From: Gonium pectorale
Taxonomy: Eukaryota; Chlorophyta; Chlorophyceae; Chlamydomonadales; Volvocaceae
Reading direction: 5' to 3'
Assembly (NCBI GenBank): GCA_001584585.1
Contig: LSYV01000084.1
Location: 234,639-249,274 of the forward strand
Length of the DNA stretch: 14,636 bases
The notes below the pieces were generated by a model, which saw nothing but the letters and a program-made list of their open reading frames with translations, did no database searches and was not told where the DNA came from. Each line of letters starts with the position of its first letter. The first letter of the stretch is position 1. Shown piece by piece: positions 1 through 9,500 of this stretch. The position numbers and the translations under genes were made by a program.

Positions 1-479
1 ACTGGTGCGTGATCCACTTGTAGCCACCGTTGAAGCGGAGTGTAACCGCCACCGACAAGTGTCGTACTCGAACGCCGAGTACCTGGGCACGAGGGCGCCT
101 CCTTGAAGCCCTTGGGGTGGAACCGCTAGCGGCCGCGGAAGGCACCGCGTCATGGCGTGCGGGACCGCCTGCCTGCCTGCCGGCTGGCCAGCCCGCCTGC
201 CTCTATTACCTTTGCCATTGGCCCCCCCCCCCATGTGCCCGCCGGCAGGTGCGGCCGCTGCGACGGGCGGTGCGGCCCCAATGACGGCTGCCCCTGCTAC
301 GCCTGCGCAGAGCTGGCAGGGAGGAATACGTGATTAAAAACAGTCCGCCGAAGGGTGGTCGGAGCACACGGTGGGAGGCGCGTTCCACACTCGCTCTGTG
401 GGACCAGCCGCAGGGCCGAGGGCGGGGCGCTGCAGTGGCGGCTGCAGGCCGCCATCGCCGGCCGCCACCGCCTGCCTAC
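1..479. other. Left edge, no supported gene
   Basis: This stretch has short C-rich and CTGCC-repeat tracts (about 165-240, including a run of C near 224-232) and no frame with convincing codon use. The minus-strand frame of the isolated exon continues open to about 300 but turns Arg/Pro-rich and low complexity there, like read-through into intron. Confidence 0.5.
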
Positions 480-644
480 CAAGGGCAGTATGATCCTGCG
501 TATAGTGTCGTAGGCGGGAGTGGCGTCCCGTACGGCGTGGATGGTGATGTTCGGCAGAAGGATGCCGTGCTGGAGCTTGGGTGCGCCATGGAAGTCGCGT
601 GCCGCAATGGCGTGCTCATGGCCCTGGGCCCACTGCAGGTGGTA
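480..644 (-). CDS. Isolated exon-like segment, unrecognised protein
   Basis: On the minus strand, a 165-base segment (55 codons) lies between a good acceptor (CTGCCTGCAG, at 645 onward) and a possible GTAGGC donor (479 and below). It reads YHLQWAQGHEHAIAARDFHG, continues with LPNITIHAVRDATPAYDTIRR and has no stop. By my count 44 of 55 codons end in G or C, with CTG, CAG, GCC and ATC typical, whereas surrounding open frames have mixed codon use. This suggests real or formerly real coding sequence. I do not recognise the family, see no catalytic motif, and could not find neighbouring exons on this strand. The opposite strand is also open here, but its codons look like the complement of coding sequence. 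Confidence 0.33.
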
Positions 645-2777
645 CTGCAGGCAGACCGGTGGTTCGGGAGGTGGGGCTCGGGTTTGGGTGGCCGCGAATG
701 TGCTGTATTACAGTTCCGCGCGCGTCGTAACGACGTGGGTGCATTCTACCTGACGGCAATCAACGCCGGGACACGAGTACCGCAGGCGGGCTTGACCCAT
801 CGACGCGTGCGTATCATTCAATCTGATCAGGACGCAGGGTCTCAAGCATAGAAGCGCGTACGACGCGCCCGCCATGACCTCCTCTACCGCACTGTGTGTT
901 CAGGGGTGTGTGCTTACGGATGGGGTTGAGTCGGATACCACCTGCGCATTTCTTTGTGTGCATGCACGCGGCAGCCGGCTGGGGTTGGTCCCGTTGCTTT
1001 ATTTGGGGACTGGCTGGCTCGCTCCCGGCTCGGCGGGCCCCTACGGCTGCACGCGCGTGACCTCGCCGTACATGGGTCCAGATAGCTGGAGTGCCCAGGG
1101 CGGCTGAAGGCAGGGTCGGGGAATGTCAAGCCGGCAACCGGATGCGGGCTGCTGGCTTGGTTTGTACGTCTGAGTGGCAGGAGAGCGGTCCAGGAGCAGT
1201 GCGGGCAGTAACTGGTGGTTGCGGTAATTGCGACGCGGGCCCCCTTGGCTCCTTTGAAGACATGGGACGCTGGGGGCCATGGGGCGCCGGAGGAAGCTAC
1301 ACCTCGACGGTCATGGATAGAACCCCGAAGCAAGGCATAACGCTACCAGTCGGGCGCGCTGCGTTCGTTGTGCAAGACAAGCGAGCGAGGCAAATAAACG
1401 AGTAGACACGGTGACACGCTCCCCGGTCCTGGACGGGACACCTTATCAACGCTACGTTGTTACCTCGCTCAAACTAACTAACTGTAGTGGGCGGGCCCCG
1501 CGGCCTTGCCACCGGTAAGACTCGACCAGCGTGCGCAAAAAAACGAAAGCCCCGCCCCGACCTGCCCACCTGGAAAGCCGAACGTTTGTAAGTGTACATA
1601 CATGTAAGTAGGGACGTGCCCTTCCATGCGCATACGGTATGCGTCCGTGGGGCAACTAAGGCAATCGAAAACACACCAGCTCTCAACGGTAATGACGGTA
1701 ATGAGCCGTCGTGCTTGCCCTTAAACCGGTCCAGGAGGGGCGCAATAGTACCCGTGTGCCCACCTCCCAACACCGACGCCGCCACATACGCATGGTCCTG
1801 CACCCCGTGGACATGGCGTCGGTGTGGGTGGGGGGGGGGGCGGCATGGCATGGTACCCGAGCGACAGGGCGGTGCCGTGAAGGGCCTCGCTGGACCGGCC
1901 AGCTGATCAACCCTGACAATCAATGCCCTTGCGTTTTCACCTTGCTTGCTTCACGGCCACGCCCTGCCTTTGTACCCTCTACCCAACCAAGATGCGTTGT
2001 ATTGATCTGTAGGGGATAATAGCAAATCTTGAACAGTTCAGGCATTGCGTGTTAGTTGCTTGTAAGGGCAATTTATTTGAGAGCGAGAAGTGCAATTGTG
2101 GACAGGCAGCTTGCTTGGCTTGGCTAACCGGCATTTTTTTCAGTAACATAACACGGGTGTATGCATGTAGGGCCAAGTAAGGCTGCACATTTGGGCAAGG
2201 AGAACGTCGAAAACTGCCGTGCGATGTTAAATGTTCCCTGCTCCGCTTCGTTACCATAGTATAGGGCTACACCAATGGCAACATTCCGTGGGGCGCGGGG
2301 TGAAGGTCACACTGACGGACGGACGGCCGGCGGCAAGGCCGAACGCCGCTTCGCGACGGAACGCGCCTTAACTCTCGCCACAGCAGCAGGTGTGCACGGC
2401 CGCGGCGGAGAGCACAACTCGTACGTAGGACGTGCGTACGGCGTATCATTCTTGGACAAGTAAGGGCGTTGTACCAATGTGCATACGAGCATCTGGGACT
2501 ACGTTGTGTGTAACATAGCGAGTAGTTCACGTGTTTGCTCCCCATCGCGGCGGAAAGAGTAACAGTTCATCACAAATGCGCGCGCACGTACGTTGCTTCT
2601 TGATACTGGCCCAGTATGCAGCTGCTGCCGGCAGAATTCATTCTCAGAGCTAGGAGGACTTGCAAGGCGCCTCTCGTGCCCCTCGTCGCGGTCATCATTA
2701 TTGCTGCGGGCTGTTGGCTGGAGCCTTGTGTGTACTGCCGAGCCGCTTTCTCCGAGCCGCTTTCTCCCGCTTTCTAG
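645..2777. other. Gene-poor stretch before the kinase piece
   Basis: No frame on either strand shows sustained GC3 bias or a recognisable motif. Open frames of up to about 150 codons exist but use rare codons and read as random. Visible items are a direct repeat of GGTAATGA near 1688-1705, a run of ten G near 1832-1841, a relatively A/T-rich part about 2000-2270, several plus-strand TGTAA pentamers (near 1588, 1604, 2061 and 2511), and three repeats of CCGCTTTCT at about 2741-2775 forming the pyrimidine tract before the kinase exon. Confidence 0.5.
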
Positions 2778-3367
2778 CCGCCCGCCGGCTTCACCCTCGA
2801 CGCTGTGCGACTACGTTGCCAAGGTGTGCGACTTTGGGTTGAGTGGAAGACTGGACCCGGACGCCAGCGCCACGCACCTGTCGGGCCCAGCAAGGTGAGC
2901 GGGATGGGAAGGTGCGACGTGTACCGTGCGTCCGTTTTCGGTTGCCTGGTCGGTCGGGGCTGCCGTTCCTGTGCGGCCTATCCCACACTTCATACCCGCC
3001 TTCCGCATACCGCAGGCGCAGCTTTACCTACTCAGCCCCGGACCTCGTCCGCCACGGCCGGGCCGGGCCGGCGGGCGACACATACGCGTTCGGCGTGGTG
3101 CTGTGGGAGCTGGCGCTGGGGCTGCCGCTGCCGGCGGCACTGGCGCGGCCCGAGGGCGCAGCGCTGCGGGCCTGGCTGACGGAGCAGGCCGCTGCGGCGC
3201 CGGATGAGGCCGGGGCGGTGCCGCCGGGCGTGCTGGTCTGGCCGCGGCACCTGCCGGCGGGATATCCGGCACTGGCGGGGGAATGCCTCCGGGTGCAGCC
3301 GCACAGGCGGCCGCCGTTTGATACCATCCTTATGCGCCTGGATAGGGTGCGTGCGAAGCCGGTTTAA
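2778..3367 (+). pseudogene. C-terminal half of a protein kinase domain, 5'-truncated
   Basis: Two exons, 2778-2894 and 3016-3367, joined by a 121-base intron (donor GTGAGC, acceptor CCGCAG), give 155 residues ending at a natural TAA. Visible motifs: VAKVCDFGLSGRLD with the metal-binding DFG; RRSFTYSAPDLV, where APD stands for the usual APE; GDTYAFGVVLWELALG of subdomain IX with its conserved Asp; and HRRPPFDTILMRLDRV of subdomain XI. The pattern fits the tyrosine-kinase-like Ser/Thr kinases abundant in volvocine algae. The Gly-rich loop, VAIK lysine and HRD catalytic loop are not found in the plus strand upstream. The first exon starts right after a good acceptor (pyrimidine tract then TCTAG), suggesting the break lies in the intron before it. 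The surviving part has no stop or frameshift and strong GC3, so truncation is recent, or the missing exons were lost in assembly. As it stands it cannot be an active kinase. Confidence 0.72.
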
Positions 3368-3658
3368 AGCCCTGGATAGTACGGTTGGTACGGAAGATTG
3401 GCTGCCTTGCTAAAGATGGCTTCGGGACTCCGTCCGATATGAGTTGATGTAGCGCGTTGAGGACAAGAACCTGCGCACCTTAGTAGAGCTACAGTTCCTG
3501 CAGTCAGGGTGCCGCCGTGGCCGCCGTTTGCGACAACCACCTGGCGCCAGGAGATGACGCGTGTTCATCCGATCTCCATTGCTATCGAAAATGAGGACTG
3601 ACCGGCATGCTTAAAGGCGGCGCACGCAGCTTTCTCACTGGCCCCGGGCTATGTGCTG

Positions 3659-3663
3659 TGTAA
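3659..3663 (+). terminator. TGTAA poly(A) signal candidate for the kinase piece
   Basis: TGTAA is the usual chlorophyte polyadenylation signal. This one lies about 290 bases after the kinase stop codon, a normal 3' UTR length. A second TGTAA is at 3907-3911. The pentamer is short and occurs by chance, so this rests on position only. Confidence 0.35.
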
Positions 3664-4484
3664 TGTGGCGTGTGTGTGGGTGCGCACCTACCGTAGTCAG
3701 GTTCTGGCGCTCAGTGTGCCCGGAGGGCCACGAAACCACTTCCGCGTAGTTGACTAGCTCGTCCAAACACTCTGCTATGTATGTGACGCGCGGTAAACGG
3801 AGGCAAGAACCACCAACTTTGTGTGTTGTACGACAACTAGGCGTGTACGTCTGTTTCCGGGTACGTAGGGCGAAAGTACCGCCTTCCTAGCTGCCGTGGA
3901 GGAACATGTAAGCTGCCCGGGACGATTGGACAGTGCTGAAGCCGGCAGAAGTGCCGGACTGCCGGTTCCGGAAGTGGGCACTCCTGGAGCCTTCACGCCG
4001 CCATTGCGCCAAATCTAACACATCGGTACTCGCAAACGCGTGTCCGACACCGGCTGTATCCGTACCTTGCTTTCGGTTGAAGCAGGCATAGTCAAAACTT
4101 AATGCATCGTTGCCGACAGGTCACTAACACTCTTGAATGCCACGCGTGTGAGAAGGAAAGCCGCCTTTCCGGGTTCCCAGCATGCCAGGAGCCCGACGCG
4201 TGCAACGCATGGCCCTACAAGCGCGTTAAGATTACACCTAGGATTATACCGGGAGAGGCGACAGCAGGTGTTCTGAACCCTGCGCTTCGGTCGTTCAGTG
4301 TGAGTGCCACGGCGGCGCCCTCGGCCGGAGGACCCGCGCACTCGTCCGATGAGAGGACTGACCCGCGGGTCATATATCGTCAGTGCCGTGGCCACGACGG
4401 ACTGTCCCCATCCGCGGGGCCTTGCAGCAGCAGCAGCGCAGTGGCAGAGGGGTCGGACGCCGCACAATTGGTCGAGTGCGGCCT

Positions 4485-4489
4485 TTACA
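4485..4489 (-). terminator. Nearest TGTAA poly(A) signal candidate for the channel gene
   Basis: Reading the minus strand beyond the channel stop at 5790, the first TGTAA I find is here, about 1.3 kb downstream; another is near 4230. If used, the channel mRNA has a long 3' UTR. A variant signal closer to the stop is equally possible. Confidence 0.25.
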
Positions 4490-5789
4490 AGGGCTTTCAT
4501 TGATGTGCGTATACACAAATTTGCAACGAGAGCAGACGCGCGCCACCGGCCAACACGTCAACGAGCGAATGTCTTTGGGCTTGGAACGTTTAATCGAAAT
4601 GACTTGCGCGATGGAAGGGACGCATGCTTTATGGCGCTCATCAACGCATTCACGCCAGTTACCGTTGCCGCCTGTGCAATGTACGACTTGACACAGCATA
4701 CCCAGCACAGTTTATCTTGACATCCTATCAGCATCCCGTGGGCAGAGCGCCTGCATATAGAGAGCGCCGGTATTGCCCCAGAGGGCCGACCGCGCTTCCA
4801 GCAGTATAGCATGCAGGCGCATTGATAAGTAATACCGGTGCACATGAATGGCGCGCATGAAACGTATGAAGCCAGATCACATCCACACTGTGACTGTGGG
4901 TCGCACGCACGCAGCGCCGCGGTCACGACGAGGGGCCTGCACACGACCGCCACTGCCATCAATTGCGTCCAGACGCTCAGGCATGCTGGATGTGCCACAA
5001 AAGCATCAGCAGCAGCTGGAAAGCGGAATGCAGCGTCCCACCGGCATACTACACCTACCATGGCCACAAGGCTGCATCCCATTATCCAGACCACATGAGA
5101 TTGCGCAATTATAGTCGTCATGTCTGCCGACATCGAGTTCCCTTCGCCTCGTCGTCCCTGCCATCGGGACCAGGAGGGGCTTCAAAGCGCATCAGTGGGC
5201 CGCTGCACAGCCGGTGGCTGTGTGAAGAGCTCCCGCGTGCCTCCGGGAACTTGCGCACCATGTTTACGGATCCACATGCCTAGGTATCGCCAACCAACAT
5301 CAGCTATAACATTATCGCCTCGCTCCGCCTGTACACCTTTATGACACGGTCTCTTGGCTGGACAGGGCGCCGGGCATTAGGCAGTGCCTCAAAGATACGC
5401 ACACGCCACGGAGGGCGCCGTACAGGGGTGAGACAACGCGCCAGGGCGCTGCGCTCAGGAAAAAGACCGTGAAGACCCCGACGCGTCAGGCCGGCAGCAC
5501 GTGCCTTTCCTTGTCAGCGTTGACGGCTGCCAGGCGCGGCAGCGCCGGGCCACGAGCCGGCACAGGGTTCCCGAGGCCATTAGCGCCCCACATCGACAGG
5601 TTCACCGTCCCTGTCCTCATTCCCAAGTTCCGCCGGGCTCCCCTCAAACCCTGTGCGTCATTGGAATTAATCCAAAGCGCTCATTCCCGCCTCACGCGTA
5701 TAACACCGCACCCCCTCCCCCGTCCCCTGCCCCGGCGGCGCTTCTTGCTCCCTATTCCGCTAGCTTTACCGCTCCCGCTGCGTCGCACC

Positions 5790-6566
5790 TCACATCACCG
5801 CGGCCTTTTCCAGCGTCGCACGGAGGTCCGCCTCCAACCCCTGCACCCGGTTAAGGAGCCCCAGCAGCAGCCGCGCGGGGCCCTCGGGCAGCGCCGCCCC
5901 CTGCCCCTGCCCCGCCGCCTGCCCCTGCGCCTGGAGGGCCGCAGGCGGCGACAGCCGGCGTGGCATCTCCGCCGCCGCGCGCACCCCACCCCGGCTGGCG
6001 CCGGCGGCGCGCTCCTCATCACTACTGCTGAAGTCACTGCTGCTTGCGCTGGAGGAGGAGGAGGTGCCCTCCCGGGTCCAGCGGCCGCTCTGTGGGCTAC
6101 TGCCGCGCGGCCGCTCGCCATCGAGGCCGCCGGCGTGCGCGGCGCGGGCGGCAGCGGCCTGCTCGCGCCGGCGTTGCTTGCGCTGCCGCCGGCGCTCCTT
6201 GCGCGCCGCGCGGTCGTTGGCGTCGCCGCGGGCCTTGCCTTCGGTCGGCGTGCCCGTTACACGACCGCCGGAGCCGCCGGCGCCCGCCCCCGCCGGCGCG
6301 TACGCCCACGCGCCTGTTACGGCGGCGTCCACCTCCGCCTTGGGTATGCCCGCTCGCAGCATGGCCCCCACGATCTCCTCCTCCTGCAGCACCTGCCCGC
6401 CGTCCTTCAGCGCGGCCTGCTGGATTCGAACCCAGGTGGCGCGCCGTGCGGCGGCGCCGACGGGGCCCTTGCCGCTGCTGCGCCGCTGCTGCGACTGGCT
6501 CTGCGAGTGGGTGATCTGGGAGGCGGAGGAGCGCGGCTCGCGCGCCCGGCTGCTGCCAAACCAACC
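5790..6566 (-). other. Last channel exon: cytosolic C-terminal tail
   Basis: This single 777-base exon codes visible residues 649-906. From its start: a Ser/Gln-rich part (SQSQSQQRRSS); a probable helical region about 693-737 (WVRIQQAALKDGG, then QEEEIVGAMLRAGI); a Gly/Ala linker; a polybasic block about 769-783 (ARKERRRQRKQRRRE); a serine-acidic block about 817-834 (SSSSSASSSDFSSSDEE) that looks like casein-kinase-2 substrate sequence; a Gln/Gly/Ala low-complexity stretch; and a final amphipathic helix about 879-903 (RLLLGLLNRVQGLEADLRAT) that could form a coiled coil. Many TRP channels end in a tetramerising coiled coil, so this could serve assembly. The start is fixed by the ATTGCAG acceptor. 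Confidence 0.8.
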
Positions 6567-9500
6567 CTGCAATCGGACCACGGTGAGGGAGGTGAGCTTT
6601 GGCGAGCGTTGGACCGGTGGCGATAGCGGATGACACACGGCACGACGCGGCGGGTGCGGGGTTCGACACGTGGGGGAGGGGGCAGCAGTAGATCTTGGGA
6701 GCATGAGCGGGGTGTGCGATCCACAGCCATGGTGTGGTGGCGGGATGGCCGCAGCGGCCGCGCACTGCTGCCGCACGCGCCGCCCCTTCTGCCCGCCCTT
6801 CTTCTCTGACGTTTCAACCTAACGGCGCCCTTGGGCCCACACCGCCTGGCACAGATATTCCCCTACGGCCATCCCTCGCCCGCTTCCCTTCCCTTCACCC
6901 CGCCTCCCCTCGCCCGCCCGCTCGCCTCCACGCAGCGCCCCGCCTCGGCCGCTGCTCCCCCCGCTCCCCGCCTCGGCCCCCGCCTCCTCACCGTGCACCA
7001 GCCGTGCAGGATCCAGTAGCCCGTGTAGGCCAGGCGCCCGCCCCAGGTGTAGATGCCCAGCCACGCCGTGGCGACCAGCAGGCCCAGGCCGCCCAGGTAC
7101 ACGGCGGCGCCCAGGCCAATCCACAGCGGCCGGAACAGCGTGTAGAGGAGGACGCGGAGGGTCAGGGAGGCCAGCGCGGTCAGGCGCTGAGGGGGCAGGT
7201 GGTAAAGGGCGGAAGCGGGCAATAGAGGGCGGGGCGACAAGGTGAGGGCGGGAAGGGACGGGGCATTCATACGCGTTGGGGCAGTGGGCCGGGGCGAGGG
7301 CCGGGGCTTAGGTGAGGAGGTGCGCCTGGGGAAGGGGGTTTCGCGGCGCATGGCGGGAAGCGCCAGCCAGCGGCGTGTGCATCCGACCTAAATACATGCT
7401 CTGCGGGGACGGGATGCGGCGTGCGGGTAGGTTGAGCGCCACGGCCGGGGAGCCATTACCGTAGGCACATCCCGCGCCAAGAAGCCTCTCCCCCCCCTCC
7501 CAAGCATCTCCCCCCCCCGCGGCCACACATACCCCTCGCGGCCTCCCCACTCGCCCCCGCACCTGCTTGGTGTCCCACTCCGGGTACATGCCATCTGCTG
7601 GCACCCAGTGGGCCGGGTCCAGCGACGCGCTTTCCTCGCCCTTGCCGCGCTTCAGCACCACCGCCGCCGAGCCGCGTATCTCCACCAGGCTGATGCGATG
7701 TGTGGCGCCGCGCTCCCCCTCCTCCTCGCTGTCGGTGCCTTGCATGGTGGCGAACACGCCCGCGCCAAAGGCCGGCTGGTGGGGCCGCGACTCGGGCGCC
7801 GGCGCCGGCGCCGGTGCCGCCTCCGGGGCCACCTTGGACCCGCCGCGGAAGCTGCCGCCATCAGCGGTGGCGGCTGCGCCGTCGGACGGGGGGTCGGGCT
7901 GCGGCACCCAGCGGCGGTACCCGTAGAGCGCGAAGAAGAGGATGCAGTAGGGTGCCATCAAGAGGCACAGCACCCAGCACACTGAGGCGCGGGAGGGGGC
8001 GCGGGAAGGGGCGCGGGGCCGGTTCTGAGGTTTGCTTGAGAAGACGCATTCGAGCGGCCTCGCAGCAGAGGCCCACAGAGCGCAAGCGTGGCGCATGCAG
8101 ACTGAGTTGGCCCGTTTGCCCGCCCGGATCCGTTAGATCCGTAGGTGCAGAGAAGGACGGGTGCTGGCCGTTGGGACAGTGGGAACAGGAAGAACAGGAA
8201 TGCAAGGGTAGGGCGAGGGGGCGGCGCGGGATGGGGCTTGCAGACGTAACGGGTAAAGAGGCGTTGCTCATTCGGTGATGCCGAATGCAGTAGGGCTACA
8301 ACGCTTCAGCCGCGCATATCCTGCTCGCTCCTCGCCTCGCCAACGCCCACCTGCCTAAGCCACCAGCCATGCCATGACCACCTGAAGTTTGCTCGCTCCT
8401 CGCCAGCGGCAACCCCTTTGCTCGGCAGGGCACAAGGCCACAAACCCCCTTGCCCACCGTCCACCCTAGCACATGCCCCTTACGCCGCTCCAGGCCGAGT
8501 GTTCCCGGCAGGCGCCACTGCCTCCCGCCCTTAGGCAGCGGCTGTATCCCTCCGCCCCGGCCCCACTCACCTCCCAGCAATAGCGGGTAGGCGGTGAGCA
8601 GAAAAAACATGTACGGTACCTCCCGACTGCCGGTGGGGTAGAGCTTGGAGTCGCGCGACTCGTCTGCAGGAGAGGCGGTGAAGAGGTGGCGACGGGGAAG
8701 TGGGCAGCGGCGCGGCCAGCAGGGGGAGGTATGCGAACAGGTCCAGGTGGAAAACGAGGAGACAGTCAACGGCTCGCATCAGGAGCCGCAGCGGGATTGT
8801 GCTTGGGGTTCCGGGGCTGTCGGGACTGCCACGGGGGGCCGTGCCGAGGTTTCGGGGGGCACGGGCGCGGGCGCCGAGAGGGGGGACCTGATGCTTTTGG
8901 CGGCTCTGGGCGGGGGCTAGAATGCAACCCGCAACCCGCCCCCCCGGCCCGCACTTACCACGCACGGCTACTTCCTGGCTTTCGGTCCGAGTTGGTTTCA
9001 CATCTGGCCCCGAACCCCCCTCCCCCCCGGGCTCTGCATGCGCCTCATGCCTCGCTAGTAAGAAGCCGCCCACTCAACCCTGGCCCCGCCCCTGCTCCAC
9101 TCACTGGACACCGGGTTCCCGTCGATGGGCATTAGCGCCATGCGGTGCAGCGTGGAGGCGGGAGCCATAGACCGCCAGCCGCTGGGCAGCAGCGACGTTA
9201 GCAGCAGCTGCGGCAGCGAGAAGGGGGCGCCGATGAGCTGGTGCTCGACCTGCGGAGGGGGAGGGAGGACCGGGGCAGAGTCGCCGGGTTGGGACGGAAG
9301 GGAGGCCGCCGCGGTTGGTGGGGGATTTGTAAAGGGCCGAAGGACCGATGAGCCGGCGTGTCACCTCGATCCGCCCCGAACAAAGCAATCGGTCGATGAG
9401 CAGGGTTGGAAGGAGGAGGCAAGAAGGGCGCGGGGAGGCAGCTGCGCGCTAGCCCCAGCGCTATGGCTACGCTACCGGATGCGCTCCCGACCCCGCGGTG

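Larger units (their letters stand above)
3368..5789. other. Convergent intergenic region and probable 3' UTRs
   Basis: This holds the end of the plus-strand kinase piece and the probable 3' UTR of the minus-strand channel. Open frames occur (4102-4503 plus, 4963-5283 plus, 4558-5133 minus), but none has clear codon bias or a known motif. From about 5450 rightward the base composition shifts towards the C-rich, GC-rich character of the channel gene. No RNA gene or transposon end is recognised. Confidence 0.5.

Noticed and set aside
1474..1923. 149-codon minus-strand frame
   Set aside because: It includes a homopolymer run and random-looking codon use with no motif.
2543..2575. HRGGKSN reading that resembles a kinase HRDxKxxN catalytic loop
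   Set aside because: Asp is missing, flanking residues do not fit, and the nearest donor (GTACGT near 2588) would join to the kinase exon in the wrong phase. Treated as coincidence.
4102..4503. 133-codon plus-strand frame with several Cys residues
   Set aside because: About two thirds of codons end in G or C, well below the recognised exons, with no recognisable motif; it could be chance.
4558..5133. 191-codon minus-strand frame with many Cys
   Set aside because: Codon use is mixed, there is no domain, and it overlaps other equally open frames; it probably lies in the channel's 3' UTR.
4963..5283. 106-codon plus-strand frame beginning with CWMCHKS-like sequence
   Set aside because: The Cys/His pattern does not match a zinc-binding spacing I know and a second frame is open over the same bases.
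6423..6438. tRNA T-arm / B-box look-alike (GGTTCGAATCC on the minus strand)
   Set aside because: It sits in frame inside a coding exon (TWVRIQQ), with no A box, anticodon arm or acceptor stem around it.
5469..6626. 385-codon plus-strand open frame
   Set aside because: It lies antisense to the last channel exon. High GC3 sense coding leaves the opposite strand free of stops, and the product is Arg/Ala/Pro low complexity without a motif.
8269..8287. Perfect 7-base stem, 5-base loop hairpin (CATTCGG/CCGAATG)
   Set aside because: It is short, inside a channel intron, with no U-run or partner site; it is expected by chance at this scale.
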